The position numbers and the translations under genes are program-made. The notes under the pieces are model-generated. The model ran no database searches. It was not told the origin of the DNA and saw only the letters and a program-made list of their open reading frames with translations. A stretch of DNA of 64,000 nt from Eubacteriales bacterium (GTDB lineage: Bacteria > Bacillota > Clostridia > Lachnospirales > Lachnospiraceae): positions 62,001 through 126,000 of the forward strand of contig JAUNDV010000003.1 in NCBI GenBank assembly GCA_030525875.1, written 5' to 3'. Below, piece by piece: positions 8,773 to 18,349 of the stretch; the first letter of the stretch is position 1; the number at the start of each line of letters is the position of its first letter.

Positions 8773-10510
8773 AATACTATACCAGTCTGTGCGAGAATTT
8801 AAAAAATCAAGTGTCAAGGCTCCTATTTTTGTTACGCTTGAGGTTATTATGGAATGTATTATTCCGTTTATAACAGCATTGCTTATCAATGAAATTAAAG
8901 CAGGATGTGAATTTTCAGTAATCCTGTTCTATGGAGCAATACTTATAGTATTAGCAGGGTTTGCTTTATACTTCGGTAAGAAAGCTGGCATGGAATGTGC
9001 AACAGCTGCCTGTGGCTTTGCCCACAATTTAAGAAAGGACATGTTTTACAAGATTCAGGATTTTTCTTTTGAAAATATTGATAAATTTTCAGCCTCATCG
9101 CTTGTGACAAGACTTACGACTGATGTTACTAATGTGCAGATGGCATATATGACACTTGTAAGACTTGCCTTCAGAAGCCCTCTTATGCTTGTATTTTCAT
9201 TTACTATGGCATTCATCATGGGAGGAAAGATGGCATTTATTTTCTTCCTTGTGATTCCTGTACTTGGATTTGGACTTTTTTTGATCATAAGAAAGGTAAT
9301 GCCATTATTCAGGTCAGTATTTGATAAATATGACGAATTAAACAATTCTATTCAGGAAAATATTAAAGGAATGAGAGTTGTAAAATCATTTGTAAGAGAA
9401 GATTATGAAAAGAAGAAATTTGGTAAAGCATCTAAGCAGCTTGCATCTGACTTTACTGTAGCAGAAAGAATAATTGCATTAAATAACCCTCTTATGCAGT
9501 TCTGCCTGTATACGGTAATGATTTTTGTGCTTTCTTTTGGCTCATATACCATTATCACAAGCAGAGGTTTAGATCTTGATGTAGGACAGTTTTCGGCTTT
9601 GTTAACTTATAATTTCCAGATTCTTTCTAACCTTATGATGCTATCAATGGTATTTGTGATGATTACCATGGCTGAAGAGTCAGCAAAGCGTATTACAGAG
9701 GTGCTTAAGGAAGAAAGTACACTTACATCACCTGAGGATGCTGTTACTGAGGTAAAGGATGGCTCTATCGAGTTTAAAAATGTTAGCTTTAAGTATTCTA
9801 AAAATGCTGAAAAAGCAGCACTTTCAAATATTAATTTGAGCATCAAATCTGGAGAAACTATAGGAATAATTGGTGGTACCGGTTCATCTAAATCAAGCTT
9901 TATCCAGCTTATTTCAAGACTTTATGATGTTACAGAGGGTGAAGTCAGGGTTGGAGGAGTTTGTGTTAAGGATTATGATCTTACAGTTTTGAGAGATCAG
10001 GTAGCAGTAGTGCTTCAGAAAAATGTTTTATTTTCAGGAACAATAAGAGAAAACTTAAGATGGGGAAATAAGGATGCCACTGATGAGGAAATAATTGAAG
10101 CATGCAGACTCAGTCAGGCCGATGAATTTATTCAGCATTTTCCGGATAAGTACGATACTTATATAGAGCAGGGCGGAGCAAATGTATCAGGTGGACAGAA
10201 ACAGAGACTTTGTATAGCAAGAGCTCTGCTTAAGAAGCCTAAAATCCTTATACTTGACGATTCAACAAGTGCAGTTGATACAAAGACTGATGCCCTTATA
10301 CGTCAGGCCTTTTCAACCTATATTCCAAATACAACAAAGCTTATTATAGCCCAGCGTATTTCATCTATTCAGGATGCAGACAGAATAATGGTTATGAATA
10401 ATGGATGTTTAGATGATATAGGTACTCATGCTGAGCTGCTTGAGAGAAATAAGATATATCAGGAGGTATATTATTCTCAAAATGGAGAAAAGGGGGAGAA
10501 GAATGAATAA
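8765..10510 (+). CDS. ABC exporter half-transporter with degenerate ATP site
   Basis: 581 residues: an N-terminal transmembrane domain (about 1-315) and a nucleotide-binding domain (about 335-575), the type IV exporter layout. Walker A is atypical (GGTGSSKS, 370-377, Ser where Gly is usual); the signature is SGGQ; the residue after Walker B is Asp499 rather than the catalytic Glu; the H-loop His is replaced by Gln530. These changes match the non-hydrolytic site half of heterodimeric exporters such as TM287/288, BmrCD and LmrCD. It overlaps the regulator and the next ABC gene by 8 bases each, so the three are co-expressed. Multidrug or lipid-like substrate is inferred from family and MarR context. 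Confidence 0.92.
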   Translation: MIKILYQSVREFKKSSVKAPIFVTLEVIMECIIPFITALLINEIKAGCEFSVILFYGAILIVLAGFALYFGKKAGMECATAACGFAHNLRKDMFYKIQDFSFENIDKFSASSLVTRLTTDVTNVQMAYMTLVRLAFRSPLMLVFSFTMAFIMGGKMAFIFFLVIPVLGFGLFLIIRKVMPLFRSVFDKYDELNNSIQENIKGMRVVKSFVREDYEKKKFGKASKQLASDFTVAERIIALNNPLMQFCLYTVMIFVLSFGSYTIITSRGLDLDVGQFSALLTYNFQILSNLMMLSMVFVMITMAEESAKRITEVLKEESTLTSPEDAVTEVKDGSIEFKNVSFKYSKNAEKAALSNINLSIKSGETIGIIGGTGSSKSSFIQLISRLYDVTEGEVRVGGVCVKDYDLTVLRDQVAVVLQKNVLFSGTIRENLRWGNKDATDEEIIEACRLSQADEFIQHFPDKYDTYIEQGGANVSGGQKQRLCIARALLKKPKILILDDSTSAVDTKTDALIRQAFSTYIPNTTKLIIAQRISSIQDADRIMVMNNGCLDDIGTHAELLERNKIYQEVYYSQNGEKGEKNE

Positions 10511-12416
10511 AGAAGTTAAAGCTAAAAATAAAAAGAAAGCTAACAAAGGAACACTTCCAAGACTTATAAAAATGGTATTTGGATTTTATCCAGTGCTTCT
10601 GCCTTTTATTCTTGTATGTATTCTTATAAATGCTGTTGTAAGCTCTATTCCTTCACTTTTTCAGCAGCAGATAATTTCTTTGATTGAATTAAATTGGAGA
10701 GATGGAAACTGGGAAGCAGTAGGGCCAAAGATATTATCCCTGGTTTTCATTTTGCTTATACTTTATGTGATATCTCTGATAGCTGGATTTATTTATAATC
10801 AGGGAATGGCTATCATCACACAAGGTACTCTTGATAAGATGAGACAAAAGCTGTTTGGAAAAATGCAGGATCTTCCTATAAAGTATTTTGATACACATAA
10901 TCATGGAGATATCATGAGCTATTATACAAATGATATCGATGCCATGAGACAGCTTATTTCACAGTCAATACCACAGCTTATGATTTCGGGTATTGCAGTT
11001 ATTACAGTTTTGTCTATTATGACGTTTTTCAGTGTATGGCTTCTTGTGGTAGTTCTCTTAGGCGTTATGTTTATGCTGATGGTAACCAAGAAGATAGGTG
11101 GAGGATCTGCCAAATACTTCATGAAGCAGCAGAAAGCTATAGCAAAGACTGAGGGCTATATTGAGGAGATAATGAATGGCCAAAAGGTCGTCAAAGTATT
11201 TAATCATGAAGAGGAAGTAAAAGACGATTTTGATAAAATTAATGATGAACTGTTCAGAGTATCTGAAAAGGCAAATCAGTATGCAAATACTCTTATGCCA
11301 GTGCTTGGAAATATAGGAAATATTATATATGTTATAGTAGCTGTGGTAGGAGGACTTTTACTCATTACAAATGCTCCTAATTTAAGCCTTTCAGGCAAGG
11401 TGCTTAGCATAAGTATTTTAGTTCCATTTTTGAATATGACAAGAATGTTCTATGGAAATATAGGACAGGTTTCAAACCAGATAAACTCAGTTGTTATGGG
11501 TCTCGCAGGTGCTTCCCGTTTATTCGAACTGATGGATGAGCTTGCTGAGGCTGACGAGGGCTATGTTGAGCTTGTAAATGCCAAAGAGGTTGACGGAAAG
11601 ATTGAAGAGTGCAGTGAGCATACAGGAATGTGGGCGTGGAAGCATCCACATAAGTCAGATGGAACTATAACATATACTAAGCTTTCTGGAGATGTAAGAT
11701 TACAGGATGTTGATTTCAGCTATGATGGCAAAAAGACAGTTCTCCATGATATAACACTTTATGCTGAGCCTGGACAAAAGGTGGCCTTTGTTGGTGCAAC
11801 AGGAGCCGGAAAAACTACTATAACTAATCTTATTAACCGTTTCTATGATATAGCAGATGGTAAGATAAGATATGATGGAATCAATATAAACAAGATCAAG
11901 AAATCATCCTTAAGAAGTTCACTTGGTATAATACTTCAGGATACAGTATTATTTACTGGAACAGTAATGGAAAATATAAGATATGGAAGACTTAATGCAA
12001 GTGATGAAGAATGTATCGAAGCAGCTAAGCTTGCAGGAGCAGATGATTTTATAACAAGACTTCCTGACGGTTATAATACAATGCTTAAATCAAATGGAAG
12101 TAATCTTTCACAGGGACAAAGACAGCTTTTATCTATAGCAAGGGCAGCAGTTGCTGATCCTCCTGTTATGATTATGGATGAGGCTACATCCTCAATTGAT
12201 ACAAGAACAGAAGCAATAGTACAAAAAGGCATGGATGCACTCATGCATGGAAGAACTGTTTTTGTTATAGCACACAGACTTTCTACTGTTAAGAATTCAG
12301 ATGTGATTATGGTATTAGAGCATGGACGAATAATTGAAAGAGGAAGTCATGATGAGCTTATCGCCCAGCATGGCAAGTATTATCAGCTTTATACAGGTGC
12401 ATTTGAATTAGAGTAA
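10503..12416 (+). CDS. ABC exporter half-transporter, catalytic partner
   Basis: Start at 10503 is supported by GGGGGAGAAG just upstream; the frame also continues 25 codons 5' inside the previous gene. The 637-residue product has a transmembrane domain (about 20-340), an unusually long 45-residue linker with 'SEHTGMWAWKHPHKSDG', and a nucleotide-binding domain with canonical Walker A GATGAGKT (431-438), Walker B followed by Glu560, and H-loop His591. Its own signature reads LSQGQ instead of LSGGQ. In a heterodimer, its intact Walker motifs pair with the SGGQ of the upstream subunit to form the working site, while its LSQGQ faces the degenerate site. A terminator follows. Confidence 0.93.
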   Translation: MNKEVKAKNKKKANKGTLPRLIKMVFGFYPVLLPFILVCILINAVVSSIPSLFQQQIISLIELNWRDGNWEAVGPKILSLVFILLILYVISLIAGFIYNQGMAIITQGTLDKMRQKLFGKMQDLPIKYFDTHNHGDIMSYYTNDIDAMRQLISQSIPQLMISGIAVITVLSIMTFFSVWLLVVVLLGVMFMLMVTKKIGGGSAKYFMKQQKAIAKTEGYIEEIMNGQKVVKVFNHEEEVKDDFDKINDELFRVSEKANQYANTLMPVLGNIGNIIYVIVAVVGGLLLITNAPNLSLSGKVLSISILVPFLNMTRMFYGNIGQVSNQINSVVMGLAGASRLFELMDELAEADEGYVELVNAKEVDGKIEECSEHTGMWAWKHPHKSDGTITYTKLSGDVRLQDVDFSYDGKKTVLHDITLYAEPGQKVAFVGATGAGKTTITNLINRFYDIADGKIRYDGININKIKKSSLRSSLGIILQDTVLFTGTVMENIRYGRLNASDEECIEAAKLAGADDFITRLPDGYNTMLKSNGSNLSQGQRQLLSIARAAVADPPVMIMDEATSSIDTRTEAIVQKGMDALMHGRTVFVIAHRLSTVKNSDVIMVLEHGRIIERGSHDELIAQHGKYYQLYTGAFELE

Positions 12417-12441
12417 AATATTGCAAAGTAATTTTTGCATC

Positions 12442-12477
12442 AAAAAACCGGAGCAGACATAAGCTGTTCCGGTCTTT
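12442..12477. terminator. Bidirectional terminator between ABC operon and prs
   Basis: The stem ACCGGAGCAG / CTGTTCCGGT (10 bp, one G-U) with a 7-base loop has an A-run on its left and CTTTT on its right, so it serves both converging units. Confidence 0.8.
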
Positions 12478-12523
12478 TATTAGAAATATTATAAAAATTG
12501 AATTTAAAATTATTCTTAATAAC

Positions 12524-13699
12524 TTATCTATGCTTATTAAGAAGTGCCTGTATCTTGGCTGAACTGTGCATTGCATTTTCAAGAGATACGTCGTAGTTGA
12601 AGGAATTAATAATTGAAGCAAGGTATTTACTTAAGTCAGCTTCATAATACCACTCCTTCTCATAAATGCTCTGAGGTCTGTAGTTAAGGTTTGTTGTGAT
12701 GACACAGTCAATATAATTCTTGGCATAGAAGTCATCAAACTTATCAAAGCCTGATGTGAAAAGTCCGAAAGTACAGCAGACTATAACTCTCTTTGCACCT
12801 CTTTCCTTAAGCTCTCTGGAAGTGTCAAGCATTGATTCACCTGAGGAAATCATATCATCAACTATAAGTACTGTCTTATCTTTTACTGAGGAACCGAGGA
12901 ATTCATGTGCTACTATAGGGTTACGTCCGTTTATAACCTTTGAGTAGTCACGTCTCTTGTAGAACATACCCATATCAACACCTAAGTTGTTAGCAAGGAA
13001 AACAGCTCTGTCCATTGCTCCTTCGTCTGGAGAAATTACCATAAACTCATCTTTGTTGATACTAAGCTCAGGGTCATATTTAAGCATAGCTTTTACAAAT
13101 GAGTAGGTTGGCATGAAGTTATCAAAACCGCTCAATGGTATAGCATTTTGAACTCTTGGATCATGGGCATCAAAGGTTATGATATTTTTAACTCCCATGT
13201 TTACAAGTTCCTCAAGAGCCATAGCACAATCGAGAGATTCTCTCTTTGAACGTTTATGCTGTCTTGATTCATAGAGGAATGGCATAATAACGTTTACTCT
13301 GTGAGCTCTGGATACTGAGGCTCCGATTATTCTCTTGAGATCCTGATAGTTATCGTCCGGAGACATGTGATTTGTAAAACCATTAACTGTATAGGTGTTT
13401 GAGTAGTTTGTAATATCACAGAAGATAAATTCATCTACTCCTCTTACAGATTCTTTGATAACACCCTTAGCTTCACCACTTCCAAATCTTGGACATTCAA
13501 CATCAAGAAGAAATGATTCTGGAGCAAAGCCTCTAAGCGCCAGATTATTCTTGTGAGCGTTCATCAATAATTCAATGTCGTTCTTTCTAAACTGGACAAG
13601 CTTCTTATCTACCTTTTCTGCCAGATTTTTAGCACTTATATGGGCAGCGATTTTTAGAGGAGCTATTGGAAAATCCTCAGTAATGAATTCATTTGACAT
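12524..13699 (-). CDS. prs: Ribose-phosphate pyrophosphokinase (PRPP synthetase)
   Basis: Makes PRPP from ribose 5-phosphate and ATP for purine, pyrimidine, histidine and NAD synthesis. Visible landmarks are the catalytic 'FDAHDPRVQNAIP' region, the flexible-loop segment 'KRRDYSKVINGRNPIV' and the PRPP-binding loop VLIVDDMISSGES. At 391 residues it is about 75 longer than the classical ~315-residue enzyme; the extra length is in the N-terminal domain and a C-terminal tail, a form I know from clostridial genomes. AAAGGG precedes the ATG on the minus strand. It is transcribed alone, divergent from der and convergent with the ABC operon. Confidence 0.93.
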   Translation of the reverse strand: MSNEFITEDFPIAPLKIAAHISAKNLAEKVDKKLVQFRKNDIELLMNAHKNNLALRGFAPESFLLDVECPRFGSGEAKGVIKESVRGVDEFIFCDITNYSNTYTVNGFTNHMSPDDNYQDLKRIIGASVSRAHRVNVIMPFLYESRQHKRSKRESLDCAMALEELVNMGVKNIITFDAHDPRVQNAIPLSGFDNFMPTYSFVKAMLKYDPELSINKDEFMVISPDEGAMDRAVFLANNLGVDMGMFYKRRDYSKVINGRNPIVAHEFLGSSVKDKTVLIVDDMISSGESMLDTSRELKERGAKRVIVCCTFGLFTSGFDKFDDFYAKNYIDCVITTNLNYRPQSIYEKEWYYEADLSKYLASIINSFNYDVSLENAMHSSAKIQALLNKHR

Positions 13700-13799
13700 A
13701 ATTTACCCTTTCTTTTTTGGTCTTTTAAATGTATAAATGTATCATTTTCATTATAATCATAGCATCTGTAAAAAACTCTTGCAATAAAATCGAAAAAAA

Positions 13800-13827
13800 T
13801 TCATTGTATAAAATATTGAAATATAAT
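13800..13827 (+). promoter_or_regulatory. Possible promoter of der-plsY-gpsA
   Basis: A TATAAT (13822-13827) lies 71 bases before the der ATG, with a poor -35 (TTCATT) 16 bases upstream. On the minus strand, a TATAAT at about 13750-13755 may serve prs, but I could not find a convincing -35 for it. Confidence 0.4.
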
Positions 13828-13897
13828 AGACCTATGCTGTATACTAAATGATAATGTAATTAATTAGATAATATTTAAAAAATGAAATGAGGTAATA

Positions 13898-15229
13898 ATG
13901 AGTAAACCAATCGTAGCAATAGTGGGCAGACCTAATGTAGGTAAGTCCACCTTATTTAATGCGCTAAGTGGAACTAATTTAAGCATAGTTGAAGATACAC
14001 CGGGAGTTACAAGAGATCGTATTTACGCAGACTGTGAGTGGCAGAATCATAATTTTACTCTTATAGATACAGGAGGAATAGAGCCTGATTCAGGAGATGT
14101 TATTCTTAAGCAGATGAGAGAGCAGGCTGAAATAGCCATTGCTACAGCAGACGTAATAGTGTTTATCACAGATGTAAGAGATGGTGTTGTTGACTCAGAT
14201 CATCATGTTGCAAACATGCTAAGAAAGAGCAAGAAGCCTATTATACTTTGTGTTAATAAGGTAGACAGCTTTAAGAAGCAGCAAAATGACGTTTATGAGT
14301 TTTATAATCTTGGACTCGGAGATCCAGTTTCGGTAAGTGCCCAGGGCAGACTTGGCATAGGTGATCTTCTGGATGTAATAGTTGACCATTTTCCAGAGGG
14401 TGCTGAGGATGAAATAGAAGATGATCGTCCAAGAATTGCAATAGTAGGAAGACCTAATGTAGGAAAATCATCAATAATTAATAAGCTTCTTGGCGAAAAC
14501 AGGATGATAGTTTCTGACATTGCTGGAACTACAAGAGATGCAGTAGATGCTGAAGTGGTACATAATGGTGAGGAATATGTATTCATCGATACAGCTGGAT
14601 TAAGAAGAAAATCTAAGATTAAAGAGGATATTGAGAGATATTCAATAATTAGGACAGTTTCAGCTGTAGACAGATGTAATATTGCTGTAATAGTCATAGA
14701 TGCAACCAAGGGAGTAAGCGAACAGGATACTAAGATAGCTGGTATTGCCCATGAAAGAGGTAAGGGGGTTATCATAGTTGTAAATAAGTGGGATGCTGTT
14801 GAGGATAAGGATGACAAGACCATTTATAAATATACCGAAGAGTTAAGACTTAAGTTTGCATTTATGCCTTATGCCGATATTATGTTCGTATCTGCAAAAA
14901 CAGGACAGAGACTTGTGAAGCTTTATGATGAGATTGACAAGGTCCGCCAGTCACAGACACTTAGAGTCCAGACTGGTGTTATCAATGAGATTATGGCTGA
15001 GGCCTGCGCTATGAAACAGCCACCATCTGATAAGGGTAAGAGGCTTAAGCTTTATTACATCACACAGGTTTCTGTTGAGCCACCTACATTTGTTATATTT
15101 GTAAATGACAGAGAGTTGTTCCATTTTTCATATCAGAGATACATTGAAAACAGATTAAGAGATGCATTTGGCTTTGTTGGTACACCTGTGCACTTTATCA
15201 TACGTGAAAGAAAGGACAAGGATTCATAA
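13898..15229 (+). CDS. der: Ribosome-assembly GTPase Der (EngA)
   Basis: Two tandem GTPase domains: the first P-loop GRPNVGKST near residue 10 with DTGG switch and NKVD, the second P-loop GRPNVGKSS near 185 with DTAG and NKWD. The KH-like C-terminal domain spans about 355-443. Length of 443 fits Der, which acts in 50S subunit maturation. AATGAGGT precedes the ATG. plsY follows 5 bases after the stop and gpsA shortly after, a frequent order in Clostridia that ties der to phospholipid-precursor genes. Confidence 0.97.
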   Translation: MSKPIVAIVGRPNVGKSTLFNALSGTNLSIVEDTPGVTRDRIYADCEWQNHNFTLIDTGGIEPDSGDVILKQMREQAEIAIATADVIVFITDVRDGVVDSDHHVANMLRKSKKPIILCVNKVDSFKKQQNDVYEFYNLGLGDPVSVSAQGRLGIGDLLDVIVDHFPEGAEDEIEDDRPRIAIVGRPNVGKSSIINKLLGENRMIVSDIAGTTRDAVDAEVVHNGEEYVFIDTAGLRRKSKIKEDIERYSIIRTVSAVDRCNIAVIVIDATKGVSEQDTKIAGIAHERGKGVIIVVNKWDAVEDKDDKTIYKYTEELRLKFAFMPYADIMFVSAKTGQRLVKLYDEIDKVRQSQTLRVQTGVINEIMAEACAMKQPPSDKGKRLKLYYITQVSVEPPTFVIFVNDRELFHFSYQRYIENRLRDAFGFVGTPVHFIIRERKDKDS

Positions 15230-15234
15230 TTAAT

Positions 15235-15894
15235 ATGGAGAGACTGATTTGTTTACTTGCTGGTTATGCTTTCGGGTGCTTTCCTACAGGTTATGTCTAT
15301 GCAAAACTACATGGTGTTGACATAAGAAAAAAGGGAAGTGGGAATATAGGCTCTACCAATGTACTTAGAAACATGGGACCTAAGGCTGGACTGATTACAA
15401 TGTTAGGCGACTTTGCAAAAACTATGCTTCCTATTTTCATAATATCACAGGCTTTTAGTTCTCAGCCGGAGTTGAGATATCTGTATATGGTATATACAGG
15501 GCTTGGAGCTATACTTGGACATAATTATCCGGTTACGCTCGGATTTAAAGGCGGTAAGGGTGTAGCCTGTACAGGTGCGATGATCATACTTTCAGATCCT
15601 GTTATATTTGGTGTCTGTCTGATACTGTTTTTAGGAACAGTTTTTATTACAAAATATGTATCGCTTGGCTCATTGCTTGTTGCAGCAGGATATTTTGTGA
15701 CTAACATGGTACTTATGTATTCAGGAAGTAAGATAGGCTGGGGAGCAGGAAGTGTGATTATACCAGAGTATAGAATGGAGCTTACAATAGTCGTATCACT
15801 GGTTTCAGCACTTATAGTTTTTCAGCATAGAACAAATATTGTACGTCTTTTAAAAGGCACTGAAAATAAGCTTTCTTTCGGAAATAAAAAATAA
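15235..15894 (+). CDS. plsY: Glycerol-3-phosphate acyltransferase PlsY
   Basis: Membrane enzyme that transfers the acyl group of acyl-phosphate to glycerol 3-phosphate, giving lysophosphatidic acid. The product (219 residues) has about five membrane segments and the three family motifs: 'KKGSGNIGSTNVLRN' near 31-45, 'GHNYPVTLGFKGGKGVA' near 98-114, and a C-terminal 'QHRTNIVRLLKGTENKL'. It sits between der and gpsA with gaps of 5 and 15 bases; gpsA makes its glycerol 3-phosphate substrate. Confidence 0.95.
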   Translation: MERLICLLAGYAFGCFPTGYVYAKLHGVDIRKKGSGNIGSTNVLRNMGPKAGLITMLGDFAKTMLPIFIISQAFSSQPELRYLYMVYTGLGAILGHNYPVTLGFKGGKGVACTGAMIILSDPVIFGVCLILFLGTVFITKYVSLGSLLVAAGYFVTNMVLMYSGSKIGWGAGSVIIPEYRMELTIVVSLVSALIVFQHRTNIVRLLKGTENKLSFGNKK

Positions 15895-15909
15895 GGCAGG
15901 ATGTATAAA

Positions 15910-16920
15910 ATGGCTAAAATAGGTATAGTAGGTACAGGTACATGGGGTACAGCATTAGGTATCCATCTTTCTAATAATGGACATGAGGTTGAGCTTTGGT
16001 CAAAATTTCCTGATGAAATAGAATCTCTTTCGAAGAACCATACACATATTAATCTTCCTGAGGCTGTGATACCGGATGGTGTAGCTTTTACTACAGACCT
16101 TAAGAAGGTATGTATGGATAAGGACATAATAGTTATGGCTGTGCCTTCGATATTTACAAGACAAACTGCCTGTCAGATGAAGCCTTATATAAGAGTGAAT
16201 CAGATAGTGGTCTGTGTAGCCAAGGGCATAGAAGAGGATACTTTAAAGACACAGACGGATATTATAGAAGAGGAGCTTCCTATGGCTGAAGCAACTGTGC
16301 TTTCTGGCCCTTCACATGCTGAGGAGGTAAGCAGAGGAATTCCTACAGCTGTAGTTGTCGGTGCACGCAATAAAAAAACTGCTGAATATATACAGAATGT
16401 TTTCATGAGTACAAGATTCAGAGTTTATATATCACCGGATATACTTGGCATAGAGGTCGGCGGAGCTCTTAAGAATGTAATTGCGCTATCGGCAGGTATG
16501 GTTGATGGACTCGGTTATGGAGATAATTCGCTCGCTGCTTTGATAACAAGAGGCATTACAGAAATGGGGCGACTGGGAACAGCTATGGGTTGCGATCTTA
16601 TAACCTTCTATGGTCTTACCGGACTTGGAGATCTCATTGTAACCTGTCAGTCAAAGCATAGCCGAAACAGAAGAGCTGGTGTACTTATTGGTAAGGGTTA
16701 TAACTATGAACAGGCAATGGAAGAGGTAAAGATGGTTGTTGAGGGTGTTTATAGTGCTAAGGCAGGAAAACAGCTTGCCATGAAGTACAATGTAGAAATG
16801 CCTATAGTTGAAGAGGTAAATCAGATTCTTTTCAATAATAAAGCTCCAAAGGATGCAGTTAACGATTTATTATGCAGGGATAAAACTGTTGAACACCCAA
16901 TGTTGTCATGGGACAAGTAA
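15910..16920 (+). CDS. gpsA: Glycerol-3-phosphate dehydrogenase [NAD(P)+]
   Basis: Reduces dihydroxyacetone phosphate to sn-glycerol 3-phosphate. The N-terminal Rossmann motif GTGTWGTA is at about 7-14; 'VAKGIEE', 'LSGPSHAEEV' and the catalytic 'ALKNVIALSAGMVDGLG' follow. The start is set at 15910 rather than the ATG at 15901 because AAGGCAGG (15893-15900) is then 9 bases away. Length 336, normal for the family. Last gene of der-plsY-gpsA, followed by a terminator. Confidence 0.95.
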   Translation: MAKIGIVGTGTWGTALGIHLSNNGHEVELWSKFPDEIESLSKNHTHINLPEAVIPDGVAFTTDLKKVCMDKDIIVMAVPSIFTRQTACQMKPYIRVNQIVVCVAKGIEEDTLKTQTDIIEEELPMAEATVLSGPSHAEEVSRGIPTAVVVGARNKKTAEYIQNVFMSTRFRVYISPDILGIEVGGALKNVIALSAGMVDGLGYGDNSLAALITRGITEMGRLGTAMGCDLITFYGLTGLGDLIVTCQSKHSRNRRAGVLIGKGYNYEQAMEEVKMVVEGVYSAKAGKQLAMKYNVEMPIVEEVNQILFNNKAPKDAVNDLLCRDKTVEHPMLSWDK

Positions 16921-17007
16921 TTTATTTTTTATGATATTTATATAAAAATAATATATAAATTATACAATATTCATAAAAATTAATAAGTATAATAACCTAA
17001 AGTTATG

Positions 17008-17033
17008 AAAAGAGGCTTTTTCGCCTCTTTTTT
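17008..17033 (+). terminator. Terminator after gpsA
   Basis: The stem AAAAGAGGC / GCCTCTTTT with a 6-base loop runs directly into a T-rich tail, 88 bases after gpsA. Confidence 0.85.
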
Positions 17034-17053
17034 GTTATTATTGTTCTCTTTCG

Positions 17054-17082
17054 TTGACACAAATTGAGTATGTGCATATAAT
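17054..17082 (+). promoter_or_regulatory. Consensus sigma-A promoter of the liv operon
   Basis: TTGACA (17054-17059), 17-base spacer and TATAAT (17077-17082): a full match to consensus in both boxes. Located 55 bases before the livJ start. I see no riboswitch or attenuator between it and the gene. Confidence 0.9.
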
Positions 17083-17136
17083 CAAGCACAAGATTAAGAA
17101 ATACTTAATTGAAGTAATCAGAGGAGGAAAAGAGTT

Positions 17137-18318
17137 ATGAAAAAATTTATGACAGCAGCAGTAGCGATGGCAATGGCAATGTCACTTGTAGCATGTGGCG
17201 GAAGTGATAAAGAAACAGCCAGTGCATCAACATCTAACACAGATTCTAAGGAAGGAGCTACTTTTGTAATTGGTAACTCCGGACCTCTTACAGGTGGAGC
17301 TGCAGTATATGGCAATGCAGTAAAAAATGGAATCCAGCTTGCAGTTGATGAAATCAATGCAGCAGGTGGAATTAATGGATATCCTGTTAAGTTTGTATGT
17401 GAGGACGACGAGGCCGATGCAGAGAAGGCAGTAAACGCATACAATACACTTAAGGATCAGGGAATGCAGGTAATGGTTGGAACAACAACTTCAGGAGCTT
17501 GCCTTGCAGTATGTGCTGAGACAGCAAATGACAACATGTTCCAGATCACTCCATCAGGAACAGCAGTAAAAATCACTGAGCCAGAGAATGTTTTCCGTAT
17601 GTGCTTCTCAGATCCTGAACAGGGAACAAAGGCAGCTCAGTATATAAGTGAAAACAAGATTGCACAGAAAGTTGGAGTTATCTACGACAGTTCTGATCCT
17701 TATTCAGCAGGTGTATATGAGAACTTCGCAGCAACCTGCAAGGAATATAGTCTTGAAATTGTAGCTGCTGAAGCATTTACATCAGAAAATAAGACTGATT
17801 TCAAGACACAGTTACAGAAAATGAAGGATTCAGGAGCAGAGCTTGTACTTCTTCCATTCTATTATACAGAGGCTTCACTTGTACTTAAGCAGGCCAAGGA
17901 AATGAATTTCGCACCAATATTCTTTGGATGTGATGGTATGGATGGAATTCTTGATCTTCCTGATTTTGATAAGTCTGTTGCAGAGGGACTTTACCTTCTT
18001 ACACCATTCTCAGCAGAGTCAACTGAAGAGCCTACAGCAAGCTTTGTTAAGAACTATCAGGAAAAATATAATGATATTCCTATTCAGTTTGCAGCAGGAG
18101 CATATGACAGCGTATACGTTGTAAAGGCAGCTATGGAGAAGGCAGGAGTTAAGCCGGATATGTCAGTTAGCGAGATCTGTGATGCAATGAAGGCAGTTAT
18201 GACAGAGATTCAGGTTGATGGTGTTACAGGAAAGGGCGTTACCTTTACTAAGGAAGGTGAGCCTAACAAGCAGCCTATGGCAGTAGTGGTTGAAAATGGA
18301 GCATATAAGCTTAAATAA
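17137..18318 (+). CDS. livJ: Branched-chain amino-acid ABC transporter, substrate-binding lipoprotein
   Basis: Type I periplasmic-binding-fold protein of the LivJ family. The signal peptide ends in lipobox SLVAC (Cys near 21) followed by a Gly/Ser/Thr linker, so it is membrane-tethered. 'VIGNSGPLTGGAAVYGNA' and 'INAAGGINGYPV' are the family's ligand-binding N-lobe signatures; the C-terminal part has 'GAYDSVYVVKAAMEKAG'. Very biased codons and the consensus promoter suggest high expression. The permease and ATPase genes follow after a hairpin. Ligand assigned as Leu/Ile/Val by family; related members bind other amino acids or amides. Confidence 0.93.
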   Translation: MKKFMTAAVAMAMAMSLVACGGSDKETASASTSNTDSKEGATFVIGNSGPLTGGAAVYGNAVKNGIQLAVDEINAAGGINGYPVKFVCEDDEADAEKAVNAYNTLKDQGMQVMVGTTTSGACLAVCAETANDNMFQITPSGTAVKITEPENVFRMCFSDPEQGTKAAQYISENKIAQKVGVIYDSSDPYSAGVYENFAATCKEYSLEIVAAEAFTSENKTDFKTQLQKMKDSGAELVLLPFYYTEASLVLKQAKEMNFAPIFFGCDGMDGILDLPDFDKSVAEGLYLLTPFSAESTEEPTASFVKNYQEKYNDIPIQFAAGAYDSVYVVKAAMEKAGVKPDMSVSEICDAMKAVMTEIQVDGVTGKGVTFTKEGEPNKQPMAVVVENGAYKLK

Positions 18319-18349
18319 TATATTATTTTCATAATAATAAAGATTCTAC

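Noticed and set aside
13740..13790. Full minus-strand promoter for prs
   Set aside because: A TATAAT is visible but no acceptable -35 lies 16-18 bases away; left as a note rather than a feature.
14302..14823. 173-codon minus-strand frame within der
   Set aside because: Lies antisense to conserved GTPase motifs; Ser/Thr/Leu-rich, no start signals.
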